Below, one piece after another: positions 17,804 to 27,820 of a stretch of 64,000 nt of DNA. Within the stretch, counting starts at the first letter, position 1; the number at the start of each line of letters is the position of its first letter. Source of the DNA: Limnohabitans sp. 2KL-27 (GTDB taxonomy: Bacteria; Pseudomonadota; Gammaproteobacteria; Burkholderiales; Burkholderiaceae_C); the NCBI RefSeq assembly GCF_001269345.1, contig NZ_CXOP01000002.1:1736853-1800852 (forward strand). Reading direction: 5' to 3'. Made by a program: the position numbers and the translations under genes. The notes beneath the pieces were generated by a model, which saw nothing but the letters and a program-made list of their open reading frames with translations, was not told where the DNA came from and searched no databases.

Positions 17804-19914
17804 GCTTGTTGCTGCAAAGGGTGTCCGAAACCTTGTCCAGCCATGGGGCCTTGGCCCATTCGGTGCCGGGTTTTCAACCACGTGCTGGGCAAACCGACAT
17901 GGCGCTGGCGGTGACGCAGACCCTGGAGCAGGGTGGCCAGCTGGTGGTGGAGGCTGGCACAGGTGTTGGTAAAACCTATGCCTATCTGGTGCCGGTTTTG
18001 CTCAGCGGGCAACGGGCGCTGGTGTCCACGGCCACCAAGGCGCTGCAAGACCAATTGTTTTCTCGCGACATTCCTCGCCTGATCGAGGTGCTGGGTTTGC
18101 CGATCCGCGTGGCGTTGCTCAAGGGCCGCGCCAACTATCTGTGCTTGCACCGCATGGCGCAAGCCCGCCACAGCGCCGAGTCCGCCCAGCCGGGTGCCGA
18201 GTGGGCGCTGGCCAAGATCGAAACCTGGTCACAGACCACCCGCACCGGCGACATGGCCGAGCTGACGGGTCTGGATGAGCGTTCTGCCTTGTGGCCGCTG
18301 GTCACGTCGACCCGGGACAATTGTCTCGGGTCGAGTTGTCCCAGCTACCGCGCCTGCCATGTGAACCTGGCCCGCAAGGAAGCGATGGCCTCGGATGTGG
18401 TGGTCATCAACCACCATCTCTTCTTTGCCGACATGGCTGTGCGCGAGTCGGGTGTGGCCGAGTTGCTGCCCACGGTGCGCGTGACGGTGTTTGACGAGGC
18501 CCATCAGCTCAACGAGATCGGTGTCAACTTTCTGGGCAAGCAACTGTCCACAGTGCAGCTTTTGGAGTTGTCGCGCGATGTGCTGGCCACGGGTCTGCAG
18601 CTGGCCCGGGGCCTGGTCGATTGGCATGCCTTGACCGATGGCCTTGAAAAATCAACCCGCGATTTGAGATTGGCCGCCGGCCTGCACCGCGGATCCGTGC
18701 GCTTGCGCTGGACCGAGCGCTGCCCCGAGGGCGTGGCGTCGGCCGATTGGGCGCAGGCCTTACACACATTGCAGCAAGCTTTGGCGCTCATGCAGGCCGG
18801 GCTGGAGATGGTGGTCGAGCTGGCGCCGGATTTTCAGCGCCTGTTGGAGCGCACCCGTGAGTTGGAACAGAAAGCGGCCTTGTTTGCCAATCCACCGGAC
18901 CCGGAGGGTGTGCGTTGGGCCGAAGTCAGTGCACAGCTGCGATTGATCGAGTCGCCTTTGGACATCGCGCAGGCCTTTTCTGCCCTGACCTGTCCTGTGC
19001 AGCCCACCTTGTCCGGCGCGGCTGTTGAGCCCGCTGATCCCGATTCACTGGAGGCCTTGATGGCGGGCGACCCCCGGCACCCGGCAGACGATTCGACAGC
19101 GACGCCCGTTGGGGTCGGGCAGCGGGCCTGGATTTTCACCTCGGCCACGCTGGGGGACGAGCCCAGATTGCGCTGGTTCACCGAGCCTTGCGGTCTGACT
19201 TCCGCGCAGGTTATGCAGGTCAGCAGCCCCTTTGACTACGCACAGCAAGCTGCACTGTATGTGCCCGAGCATTTGCCCAAACCCGCAGACCCGGGTCACG
19301 CTGCGCATGTGGCGCAGCTGGTGGTCGATGCGGTGGAGTTGCTGGGCGGGCGCACACTGGTGCTCACCACCACCTTGAATGCCATGCGCTCGATCGGGGA
19401 GTATTTGCAGACCCGACTAGACCCGGCATCGAACGTGGAAGTGCTGGTGCAGGGGCAAAGCCCCAAGCGGCGCTTGATGGAGCGCTTTCGCGAAGGCGGG
19501 GGCGATGGGCGTGCAGGTTGTGTGCTGGTGGCATCGGCTTCCTTTTGGGAGGGCTTTGATGTGCCCGGTCAGGCCTTGCAGTTGGTGGTGATCGACAAGC
19601 TGCCCTTCCCGCCGCCCGGAGATCCCTTGTTTGAAGCCCGAAGTCAGCGCATCACCCGTGAAGGGGGCAGTGCTTTTGCCGACCATGCACTGCCCGAAGC
19701 CGCCGTGACCCTCAAGCAAGGGGCTGGACGTTTGATCCGCAGTGAAACGGATCGGGGTGTTTTGGTGGTGTGCGATACACGCCTGGCCACCATGTCTTAT
19801 GGCCGCAGACTGCTCCGGGGCTTACCGGAAATGCGCCGCTTGAACGGCCATGACGAGTTTTTAGCGACTTTGCGTCAACTCACCACAGACGCCACCAGCT
19901 GGACGACTTCTTGA
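17800..19914 (+). CDS. ATP-dependent DNA helicase, DinG/YoaA (XPD-like) type
   Basis: Superfamily 2 iron-sulfur helicase of 704 residues. Visible: Walker A EAGTGVGKTYAY (51-62), four cluster Cys (115, 175, 180, 186; LCLHRM and NCLGSSCPSYRAC), DEAH (232-235), and the C-terminal motif VI region KQGAGRLIRSETDRG. It unwinds DNA 5' to 3' during repair or replication-block recovery by analogy with DinG/YoaA; the VVEAGTGVGKTYAYL spelling favours YoaA. The start is a TTG at 17800 that overlaps the upstream stop and has AAGGAG 5 nt away. Its 3' end overlaps the convergent bamD by 35 nt. Confidence 0.9.
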   Translation: MSLLLQRVSETLSSHGALAHSVPGFQPRAGQTDMALAVTQTLEQGGQLVVEAGTGVGKTYAYLVPVLLSGQRALVSTATKALQDQLFSRDIPRLIEVLGLPIRVALLKGRANYLCLHRMAQARHSAESAQPGAEWALAKIETWSQTTRTGDMAELTGLDERSALWPLVTSTRDNCLGSSCPSYRACHVNLARKEAMASDVVVINHHLFFADMAVRESGVAELLPTVRVTVFDEAHQLNEIGVNFLGKQLSTVQLLELSRDVLATGLQLARGLVDWHALTDGLEKSTRDLRLAAGLHRGSVRLRWTERCPEGVASADWAQALHTLQQALALMQAGLEMVVELAPDFQRLLERTRELEQKAALFANPPDPEGVRWAEVSAQLRLIESPLDIAQAFSALTCPVQPTLSGAAVEPADPDSLEALMAGDPRHPADDSTATPVGVGQRAWIFTSATLGDEPRLRWFTEPCGLTSAQVMQVSSPFDYAQQAALYVPEHLPKPADPGHAAHVAQLVVDAVELLGGRTLVLTTTLNAMRSIGEYLQTRLDPASNVEVLVQGQSPKRRLMERFREGGGDGRAGCVLVASASFWEGFDVPGQALQLVVIDKLPFPPPGDPLFEARSQRITREGGSAFADHALPEAAVTLKQGAGRLIRSETDRGVLVVCDTRLATMSYGRRLLRGLPEMRRLNGHDEFLATLRQLTTDATSWTTS

Positions 19915-20686
19915 CCCCGCCGGCTTTGAGGTAATCGGATTGGGGAAAATTCTTTTCGAGCACGCGCTTGGCGTCGTCTCGCAGGGCAGTCATGCCCATG
20001 GCATCGTAGGAGCTGACCAAAATCGCCAATGCTTCCTCGACCGCTGGCACACCCTGGTATTCGGCAATCGCCTGTTGAGCGCGGTTGACTGCGGCCACAT
20101 GGGCCCCGCGGCTGGCGTAGTAGCGGGCCACGTGCACTTCGTAGGCGGCCAGTGCGTTCACGATGTGCAGCATGCGTTGACGTGCTTCCGGGGCATATTT
20201 GGAATCGGGAAAGCGTGTGGTCAATTCTTTGAAGGATTCGTAGGAGTCCTTGGCTGCTTTTTGGTCGCGTTCCGAAAGATCTTGTCGGGTGATGAAAGCG
20301 AACAATCCCAAGTTGTCATTGAAGTTGACCAAGCCTTTGAGGTAAATCGCGTAGTCGAGCGCTGGGCTGGCCGGGTGCAGGCGGATGAATCGGTCCAAGG
20401 TGGCGATGGCCTGGATTTTGTCGCCGGTTTTGTATTGGGCGTAGGCCTTGTCGATCTGGGCTTGTTGCGCCAAAACGGTACCGGCAGCGCGGCCTTCGAG
20501 CTTTTCGTAATAGGTGATGGCCTTGTCCCAGGCACCGGCGTTGGCCTCGTCACGTGCTTCAGCATAGATTTTCTCAGGGGTCCAGCCCGCTGTGACGTCC
20601 TTGGTGGTATTGGCGCAGCCTGACAGGAACAGTCCCGCAGCCAAAACCAGGCCAGTTGGAACCATCGATAATCTCAAGCTTCGCAT
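19880..20686 (-). CDS. bamD: Outer membrane protein assembly factor BamD
   Basis: Lipoprotein subunit of the BAM complex that inserts beta-barrel proteins into the outer membrane. From the ATG at 20686 it has 268 residues. The lipobox LSGC puts the lipid-modified Cys at 24. The rest is TPR-like helical repeats (AITYYEKLEGR, AIATLDRFIRLHP, SYESFKELTTRFPDS, VARYYASRGAHVAAVNRAQ), as in BamD/ComL. A second ATG at 20665 would also leave a usable signal. It is divergent from rluD, a common proteobacterial arrangement, and its last 35 nt overlap the helicase gene on the other strand. Confidence 0.95.
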   Translation of the reverse strand: MRSLRLSMVPTGLVLAAGLFLSGCANTTKDVTAGWTPEKIYAEARDEANAGAWDKAITYYEKLEGRAAGTVLAQQAQIDKAYAQYKTGDKIQAIATLDRFIRLHPASPALDYAIYLKGLVNFNDNLGLFAFITRQDLSERDQKAAKDSYESFKELTTRFPDSKYAPEARQRMLHIVNALAAYEVHVARYYASRGAHVAAVNRAQQAIAEYQGVPAVEEALAILVSSYDAMGMTALRDDAKRVLEKNFPQSDYLKAGGVKKSSSWWRLW

Positions 20687-20738
20687 CTGTGACACCCTTG
20701 TACTGTTGAACGCCTTGATTATATCGACCGACCCTGAA
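20687..20738. promoter_or_regulatory. Divergent bamD/rluD promoter region
   Basis: This 52-bp gap must hold both promoters. On the minus strand a perfect TATAAT (20718-20723) sits about 32 nt before the bamD ATG. On the plus strand TTGTAC (20698-20703) and TATATC (20720-20725) are spaced 16 bp for rluD. The two -10 elements overlap, so the two genes may compete for polymerase. Confidence 0.5.
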
Positions 20739-21740
20739 ATGGATGAGCCCTCTGCCTTGCTGGACGATGGCGAGCGCGTGCTGGAGGCATCGGACGAGGA
20801 GGTGCGCACCTGTCTGGTGCCGGTGGCCCTGCATGGCCAACGCCTGGACCGTGCTTTGGCGCAAATGGTGCCCGAGTTTTCGCGCAGTTACTTGCAGCAA
20901 TTGATCGAGCAGGGCGATGCCCTGATCGACGGGCGAGTGGTCACCAAGGTGTCGACCAAGGTGCGCCTGGGGCATCAGGTGTTGGTCACCTTGCGGGCCA
21001 CCCCCCAGTCGCAGGCATTTGTGCCGGAAGACATGCCCATCGATGTGGTCTACGAAGACGCTCACCTGCGTGTCATCAACAAGCCAGCGGGTCTGGTGGT
21101 GCATCCGGCCCCTGGCAACTGGCGCGGCACGCTGCTCAATGGTTTGTTGGCGCTGGACCCGCAAGCCTGCGAAGTGCCCCGCGCAGGCATCGTGCATCGC
21201 TTGGACAAGGACACCAGCGGCTTGATGGTGGTGGCCCGTACGCGCCAGGCCATGGATGCGCTGGTCCACTTGATTGCGGCTCGTGACGTGCGCCGTCAGT
21301 ACCTGGCCATTGGACACAAAGCGTGGCATACACCTTCGCCAACCAAGGTGGAGGCTGCCATTGGCCGTGACCCTGCGAACCGCCTGCGCATGGCGGTGGT
21401 TGATTTGACGCACCAGTCCGGCAAGACGGCCGCCACCACCATCGAGGTGTTGGACCACAACAAGCTCGGATGCTTGGTCGAATGCACCTTGCACACCGGT
21501 CGCACCCACCAAATCCGGGTGCACATGGCGCACATGGGCCACCCCTTGCTGGCGGACGCCGTCTATGGCGGAGCCAAAGCCGCTGGCATGGCGCGCCAGG
21601 CTTTGCATGCTTGGCACCTGGCCTTTGTTCACCCCATCACCGGTCAGTCGGTCGACATCCGATCGCCTTTGCCCGAAGACATGGCGCGGGCTTTGTCCGA
21701 TTGGGGCCTCAGCTACAATGCAACCACTCAGGGAGCTTGA
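20739..21740 (+). CDS. rluD: 23S rRNA pseudouridine synthase RluD
   Basis: Makes pseudouridines at positions 1911, 1915 and 1917 (E. coli numbering) of 23S rRNA helix 69. It has 333 residues: an S4 RNA-binding domain (about 30-95; SRSYLQQLIEQGDALIDGRV), then the catalytic domain with the active-site Asp in IVHRLDKDTSGLMVVART and the later LHTGRTHQIRVHM. The ATG at 20739 is the first sensible start and has no Shine-Dalgarno; with the inferred promoter the leader would be only a few nt. It is divergent from bamD. Confidence 0.94.
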   Translation: MDEPSALLDDGERVLEASDEEVRTCLVPVALHGQRLDRALAQMVPEFSRSYLQQLIEQGDALIDGRVVTKVSTKVRLGHQVLVTLRATPQSQAFVPEDMPIDVVYEDAHLRVINKPAGLVVHPAPGNWRGTLLNGLLALDPQACEVPRAGIVHRLDKDTSGLMVVARTRQAMDALVHLIAARDVRRQYLAIGHKAWHTPSPTKVEAAIGRDPANRLRMAVVDLTHQSGKTAATTIEVLDHNKLGCLVECTLHTGRTHQIRVHMAHMGHPLLADAVYGGAKAAGMARQALHAWHLAFVHPITGQSVDIRSPLPEDMARALSDWGLSYNATTQGA

Positions 21741-21842
21741 GCCGGAACACCGGTTTGGGCGCATCCAGGGCCTGGCCAACGGCCAAAGCCCTCCAGAACG
21801 GGGTTGTTTCTTTGCAGAAGCGGCCATCACCTCTGCACCTTT

Positions 21843-21864
21843 GACGCCGTGAGGCGTCTTTTTC
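21843..21864 (+). terminator. Hairpin terminator between rluD and scpB
   Basis: Perfect 6-bp stem GACGCC/GGCGTC (21843-21848 and 21853-21858) with a GTGA loop and a five-T tract. It ends about 17 nt before the scpB start. The rluD-scpB gap (21741-21879) shows nothing else. Confidence 0.75.
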
Positions 21865-21879
21865 CCGAAAGATCGACAC

Positions 21880-22658
<779 letters not shown>

Positions 22659-22662
<4 letters not shown>

Positions 22663-23867
22663 ACCAAGATCATCAAGACGACCCCCGCTCGGCATCACCT
22701 GAGACCCCAGCGCACCGATCCAAGGCTGGGGGGGCCGCCGAGTCGGTCTACAAGCCAATTGCGTTGGCCGATGTGGTCTCGGGACAGTTTGACGACGAAG
22801 AAGCGGCCCAAGAGGTCGCCATCGACCTGGGTAAGCGTGTGCTGGCCCCTCAGACCGATTCTCCCAAGCTGCACAAAGTGCTGGCCCAAGCGGGCATGGG
22901 CTCGCGCCTTGAGATGGAAAAACTCATTGCCGAAGGTCGAATTTCGGTCAACAACGAATCCGCCCACGTGGGCCAGCGTGTTCAATATGGTGACCAGATC
23001 AAGGTCAACGGCAAGGCCATCCACATCCGGATTGACCCGCCGCCCGCCCGCGTCATTGCCTACCACAAGCCCGCAGGCGAGATTGTCAGCAACGACGACC
23101 CGCAAAACCGCCCCTCGGTGTTTCGCAAGCTGCCGCGCTTGCAAAATGGCAAATGGCAATCGGTGGGTCGTCTGGACCTGAATACCGAAGGCCTCTTGTT
23201 GTTCACCAGCTCGGGCGAGTTGGCCAACCAGCTGATGCACCCGCGTTTCGGTCTGGAGCGTGAATACGCAGTTCGCGTTTTGGGCGCTTTGAGCAAGGAC
23301 GAAAAGCAAAAACTGCTCGACGGCGTGATGCTCGACGACGGCCCGGCGCAGTTCGGCTCCATTGAAGACGGCGGTGGCGAAGGCTCCAACTGTTGGTACC
23401 GCGTCACCATTTCCGAGGGCCGCAACCGCGAGGTGCGCCGCATGATGGAAGCCGTGGGCCACGCGGTCAGTCGCCTGATCCGCATTCGCTATGGCGCCAT
23501 GGTGCTGCCGCATGGCCTGCGCCGCGGCGCCTGGCTGGAGTTGGACGAATCCGACATCCGTGCGCTCATGCGTGCTGCGGGGACGCTGGATCGGACTCGG
23601 ACCCCTGCGCCGCGCCCCGTCTCACGCACCGACCGCAATGATCGGCGCCCTCGTACTGGCGGGCAGGGCAGGGCAGGCACGGCTGTTCCGCGGGCCAAGC
23701 CTGTGGCCAAACCCAACCAGGCCCCAGGTGGTTCAGGCTTGCATGCCAAGCCGGATGGCCCCAAAAGCGAGGCCAAGTACATTGGAGCCGAGAGTTTCAA
23801 CCGCTTGAAAAAAGCCCCGGGTGGCCCTGGCCGTGGTGGGCGGGGCAGCGGTGGCCGCAGCCGCTGA
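22659..23867 (+). CDS. rluB: 23S rRNA pseudouridine synthase RluB
   Basis: RsuA/RluB-family enzyme modifying U2605 of 23S rRNA; 402 residues. An N-terminal extension of about 68 residues is followed by an S4 domain ([20 protein letters not shown]) and the catalytic domain with the active Asp in [14 protein letters not shown] and [16 protein letters not shown]. The C-terminal 100 residues are a Arg/Gly/Pro-rich basic tail that probably binds RNA and is typical of beta-proteobacterial RluB. It is translationally coupled to scpB. Confidence 0.93.
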
Positions 23868-23992
23868 TTCCAGCTTTTTCCATGGGGCCATGTGCCCCAC
23901 GGCTGCCTTTGGGCGGGCCCGCTCAGGTTAGAATGACGGGCTTTGCCGCAGGGCAAAAATGCAATTAAAACCCTTTCGTTACAGGAAATACC
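23868..23992 (+). promoter_or_regulatory. ndk upstream region
   Basis: Contains a -10-like TAGAAT (23929-23934) with only a poor -35 match upstream, and a small GC hairpin (23883-23899) without a T tract. ndk probably begins a transcription unit here that may run through rlmN to hisS and beyond. Confidence 0.35.
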
Positions 23993-24418
23993 ATGGCCAT
24001 CGAACGCACCCTCTCCATCATCAAGCCCGACGCAGTCGCCAAGAACGTCATCGGTCAAATCTATGCCCGTTTCGAAGCTGCTGGCCTGAAAGTGGTCGCT
24101 GCCCGCATGGCGCACTTGTCGCGCGGTGAAGCCGAGCAGTTTTACGCTGTGCACAGTGCACGTCCTTTCTTCAAGGACTTGGTTGACTTCATGATCTCCG
24201 GCCCCGTGATGATTCAGGCTCTGGAAGGCGAAAACGCCATTGCCAAAAACCGCGACCTGATGGGTGCGACCGATCCCAAGAAAGCCGATGCTGGCACCAT
24301 CCGTGCTGATTTCGCTGACAGCATCGATGCCAACGCTGTGCACGGCTCCGACGCGCCTGAAACTGCTGCCGCCGAAGTTGCCTTCTTCTTCGCTGGCTTG
24401 AACGTTTACCCACGCTGA
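23993..24418 (+). CDS. ndk: Nucleoside diphosphate kinase
   Basis: Balances (d)NTP pools by moving the gamma phosphate from ATP to NDPs through a phospho-His. At 141 residues it is the usual size. Lys11 in LSIIKPDAV and the catalytic His117 in [11 protein letters not shown] are present, and the [16 protein letters not shown] region is conserved. It starts the ndk-rlmN-rodZ-ispG-hisS gene line; the gap to rlmN is 33 bp. Confidence 0.97.
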   Translation: MAIERTLSIIKPDAVAKNVIGQIYARFEAAGLKVVAARMAHLSRGEAEQFYAVHSARPFFKDLVDFMISGPVMIQALEGENAIAKNRDLMGATDPKKADAGTIRADFADSIDANAVHGSDAPETAAAEVAFFFAGLNVYPR

Positions 24419-24451
24419 TCGCGTCGCGGCTCCTGCGCGACTGACGACCCC

Positions 24452-25603
24452 ATGACGGCCAACCTTCTCGAATTCGACCTGGAAGGTCTGGCCGTTTTTT
24501 GCGAAGGCTTGGGCGAAAAGCGCTTTCGGGCCACCCAGTTGTTCCGCTGGATCCACCAGCGGGGCGCTGCAAATTTTGATCAAATGAGCGATTTGGCCAA
24601 GTCCTTGCGCCAAAAGCTCCAAGCCCATGCACACGTTTCGGCGCTGCCTGTGATCAGTCAGCACATGTCTGCCGACGGCACCATCAAGTGGCTGTTCGAT
24701 GTGGGCGATGGCAATGCCATCGAATCGGTGTTCATCCCCGAGGACGACCGCGGGACCTTGTGCATTTCGTCCCAAGCCGGTTGTGCGGTGGGCTGCCGTT
24801 TTTGCTCGACCGGCCATCAGGGTTTCAGTCGCAACCTCAGCACAGGTGAGATCCTGGCCCAGCTGTGGTTTGCCGAACACTTTTTGCGCCAACACCTGAA
24901 AACCGAAGAGCGTGTCATCTCCAACGTGGTGATGATGGGCATGGGCGAGCCACTGCAAAACTATTCGGCCCTGCTGCCTGCATTGCGCGCCATGCTCGAC
25001 GACCATGGTTACGGCCTCTCGAGACGCCGTGTCACGGTCTCCACATCGGGGGTGGTGCCCATGATCGAGCGCTTGTCAGCCGATTGTCCGGTGGCTCTGG
25101 CGGTCTCGCTGCACGCGCCCTTTGATGCGCTGCGCGACAACCTGGTGCCGCTCAACCGCAAATACCCGCTCGATGAACTCTTGCAGGCCTGTATCGGCTA
25201 TTTGGCCCATGCCCCGCGTGACTTCATCACCTTTGAATACTGCATGCTCGATGGTGTCAATGACCAGCCCGAGCACGCCAGCGCTTTGATCGACCTGGTG
25301 CAAAAGCACGCCCGTCAGGGGCTGCGTTGCAAATTCAACCTGATTCCTTTCAACCCTTTTCCGGCTTCGGGCTTGCTGCGCTCACCTCAGGCCCGAGTGC
25401 AAGCCTTTGCCAAGCAGTTGCAGGACGCGGGGCTGGTCACGACCGTGCGCAAAACCCGCGGTGACGACATCGATGCCGCTTGCGGCCAGTTGGCCGGTGA
25501 TGTGAAAGACCGCACCCAGGTGCAAAATCGCATGGCGCAGCAGCGCACCATCCGTTGGGTGCCTGCGTCTTCTGTTCCAGCCCAGGAGCCCGGTGATGCC
25601 TGA
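24452..25603 (+). CDS. rlmN: Dual-specificity rRNA/tRNA methyltransferase RlmN
   Basis: Radical SAM enzyme making 2-methyladenosine at A2503 of 23S rRNA and A37 of tRNAs. It has 383 residues. The iron-sulfur Cys are C111, C115 and C118 ([10 protein letters not shown]), with a conserved catalytic Cys near residue 350 ([12 protein letters not shown]). [13 protein letters not shown] and [11 protein letters not shown] are family signatures. Its 3' end overlaps the rodZ-like gene by 8 nt; a pilF gene usually found between them is absent here. Confidence 0.95.
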   Translation: MTANLLEFDLEGLAVFCEGLGEKRFRATQLFRWIHQRGAANFDQMSDLAKSLRQKLQAHAHVSALPVISQHMSADGTIKWLFDVGDGNAIESVFIPEDDRGTLCISSQAGCAVGCRFCSTGHQGFSRNLSTGEILAQLWFAEHFLRQHLKTEERVISNVVMMGMGEPLQNYSALLPALRAMLDDHGYGLSRRRVTVSTSGVVPMIERLSADCPVALAVSLHAPFDALRDNLVPLNRKYPLDELLQACIGYLAHAPRDFITFEYCMLDGVNDQPEHASALIDLVQKHARQGLRCKFNLIPFNPFPASGLLRSPQARVQAFAKQLQDAGLVTTVRKTRGDDIDAACGQLAGDVKDRTQVQNRMAQQRTIRWVPASSVPAQEPGDA

Positions 25604-26552
25604 CCAAACGAATGCGGACACCCTTTCATTGACGCCTGAAGGCGCGGCGACCGCGCCCACGACAGCGGGCTCTTTGTTGAAAGCTGCACGGCAACTGGCC
25701 GGGGTGCATCTGGCGGTCTTGTCGGTGAACCTGAAAGTGCCCGTGCGTCAGCTGGAGGCTTTGGAGGCGGACCAGTACCCCGCTGACCAAAGCCCAGTGT
25801 TTGCCCGGGCGCTGGCTGCCAGCATGTGCCGCCAATTGCGCGTCGATCCCGCCCCAATTTTGGCTTTGATGCCCATGTCGTCCAATTACCTGGAGCCGCA
25901 TGGTGCAGTGCGCCATGCGTACGTCGCACCCACCGATCTGGGGCGAGTGCGCAGGGTTTCGGCGGATGTGCCCAGCAAGGCCAGGTGGGCTGCTGGCGCG
26001 ATGGTGGTCCTGATCGTTGTCCTGATCTGGGCGCCTCATCCGTCGCAATGGGTCTGGCTCAAGGCGGTGACGGCAGCGTTGACTGCAACCTTGGCCTCGC
26101 CCGAGTCCCAACCCGAGTCGGTGGCCACGGTCATCACACCGGTTTCTGAAGCCATGTCCCCAAATCCTCCCGCCATCACCGATCCATCGCAGGCTGGTGG
26201 GCAGGGCGGCCCTGTGAGCTTGCCGATGGCCATTCCCTTAACGCCTGGCATGCTTGCTGCGGCCTCCGTGCCTGTTTCGGCCTCAGTGCCCACTGCGGCT
26301 TCGGTTGCGCTGCCACCTGAATTGCTCTTCAGTGCCCTCAACACCAGCTGGGTCGAAGTGCGGGACAGCCAAAATCAACTTTTGTGGAACGGGGTGCTTC
26401 ACACGGGCGATTCAAAGCGCTTGCCAGCACCCCATCCTGTCTCTGTGGTGGTCGGCCGGGCCGATGCCATTGAGGTGAATTTCAAGGGCCAACCTTTGGA
26501 CCTGAAGCCACACACCAAAATCAATGTCGCCCGTTTTGAGGTGAAACCATGA
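25596..26552 (+). CDS. rodZ: RodZ-like HTH membrane protein
   Basis: Cytoskeletal membrane protein that links MreB to the cell-shape machinery. 318 residues: an N-terminal HTH domain (about 24-92; [20 protein letters not shown]), a linker, one transmembrane helix (131-146; [16 protein letters not shown]), a Pro/Ala/Ser-rich periplasmic linker, and a C-terminal DUF4115-type beta domain (about 245-318; [19 protein letters not shown]). Starts at 25593 (GTG) and 25596 (ATG) are possible; CAGGAG at 25583-25588 suits the ATG. ispG overlaps its end by 4 nt. Confidence 0.88.
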   Translation: MPDQTNADTLSLTPEGAATAPTTAGSLLKAARQLAGVHLAVLSVNLKVPVRQLEALEADQYPADQSPVFARALAASMCRQLRVDPAPILALMPMSSNYLEPHGAVRHAYVAPTDLGRVRRVSADVPSKARWAAGAMVVLIVVLIWAPHPSQWVWLKAVTAALTATLASPESQPESVATVITPVSEAMSPNPPAITDPSQAGGQGGPVSLPMAIPLTPGMLAAASVPVSASVPTAASVALPPELLFSALNTSWVEVRDSQNQLLWNGVLHTGDSKRLPAPHPVSVVVGRADAIEVNFKGQPLDLKPHTKINVARFEVKP

Positions 26553-27820
26553 GTGCTTTGTCTCCCGTTGCCATCGCTGTGCCTGCCCAGCGCAAAAGTC
26601 GCCAATCCAAAGTGGTCTGGGGTTCGCGTGTCGTCACCGTCGGTGGCGGCGCCCCGGTGCGCGTGCAGTCGATGACCAACACCGACACGGTGGACGTGAT
26701 CGGCACCGCCATCCAGGTCAAGGAACTGGCCATTGCCGGCTCCGAGATGGTGCGCATCACCGTCAACACCCCCGAAGCTGCCGAGGCCGTGCCGCACATT
26801 CGCGACCAGCTCGACAAAATGGGCATTGATGTGCCGCTGATCGGCGACTTTCATTACAACGGCCACCGCTTGCTGACCGATTACCCGGCTTGCGCCGAGG
26901 CGCTGTCGAAGTACCGCATCAACCCGGGCAATGTGGGCAAGGGTGACAAGCGCGATGTGCAGTTTGGCCAAATGATCGAAGCGGCCATGCGGTGGAACAA
27001 AGCCATCCGCATCGGTGTGAACTGGGGCAGCCTCGACCAAGACCTGCTGGCCGAGTTGATGGACGCCAACAGCCAGCGCGCCCAACCTTGGGAGGCGCGA
27101 CAGGTCATGTACGAAGCGCTCATCTCTTCGGCCATTTCGTCAGCCCAGCGTGCCGAAGCCATGGGCTTGGATGGGGCGCAGATTGCCCTGTCGTGCAAGG
27201 TCTCCGGCGTGCAGGATTTGATTTCGGTGTACCGTGAGCTTGGCCGCCGCACCGACTACGCCTTGCACCTGGGCCTGACCGAAGCGGGCATGGGCACCAA
27301 GGGCACGGTGGCTTCGGCGGCGGCTTTGTCGGTGCTGCTGCAAGAAGGCATTGGCGACACCATCCGCGTGTCCCTCACCCCCCAGCCGGGCGAAGCCCGA
27401 ACCCAAGAGGTGGTGATCGCGTCCGAGATTTTGCAGTCACTGGGCTTGCGCATTTTTGTGCCCAGCGTGACGGCCTGCCCAGGCTGTGGCCGCACGACCA
27501 GCAGCACCTTCCAGGAGCTGGCCAAACAAATTGACGACTTTTTGCGCGCCCAAATGCCCGTCTGGCGTGTGCGCTACCCTGGGGTCGAAAACCTCAAGGT
27601 GGCCGTGATGGGCTGCATCGTCAACGGCCCTGGCGAGAGCAAGCACGCCGACATCGGCATCAGCCTGCCCGGCACCGGCGAAGCGCCTGCAGCCCCGGTG
27701 TTCATCGACGGTGAAAAGCGCCTGACCTTGCGCGGCGAAGGCATCGCGCAAGAGTTTCAGGGGCTGGTTGAAAACTACATTGAGAACCGATTCGGTTCCG
27801 GATCTGCTGAGAAAAAATGA
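26549..27820 (+). CDS. ispG: 4-hydroxy-3-methylbut-2-en-1-yl diphosphate synthase
   Basis: Iron-sulfur enzyme of the MEP isoprenoid pathway (MEcPP to HMBPP). At 423 residues it has the normal bacterial form with a single TIM-barrel and a C-terminal cluster domain. Cys ligands are in [11 protein letters not shown] (near 309) and [11 protein letters not shown] (near 355). [20 protein letters not shown] at the start is family-typical. It is coupled to rodZ upstream and hisS downstream by ATGA overlaps. Confidence 0.96.
   Translation: MSALSPVAIAVPAQRKSRQSKVVWGSRVVTVGGGAPVRVQSMTNTDTVDVIGTAIQVKELAIAGSEMVRITVNTPEAAEAVPHIRDQLDKMGIDVPLIGDFHYNGHRLLTDYPACAEALSKYRINPGNVGKGDKRDVQFGQMIEAAMRWNKAIRIGVNWGSLDQDLLAELMDANSQRAQPWEARQVMYEALISSAISSAQRAEAMGLDGAQIALSCKVSGVQDLISVYRELGRRTDYALHLGLTEAGMGTKGTVASAAALSVLLQEGIGDTIRVSLTPQPGEARTQEVVIASEILQSLGLRIFVPSVTACPGCGRTTSSTFQELAKQIDDFLRAQMPVWRVRYPGVENLKVAVMGCIVNGPGESKHADIGISLPGTGEAPAAPVFIDGEKRLTLRGEGIAQEFQGLVENYIENRFGSGSAEKK

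Noticed and set aside
23883..23899. GC hairpin TGGGGC/GCCCCA after rluB
   Set aside because: No T tract follows and the stem is short; I do not call it a terminator.
23489..25006. Minus-strand open frame of 505 codons opposite rluB, ndk and rlmN
   Set aside because: It spans three well-supported genes on the other strand, so it is not credible.
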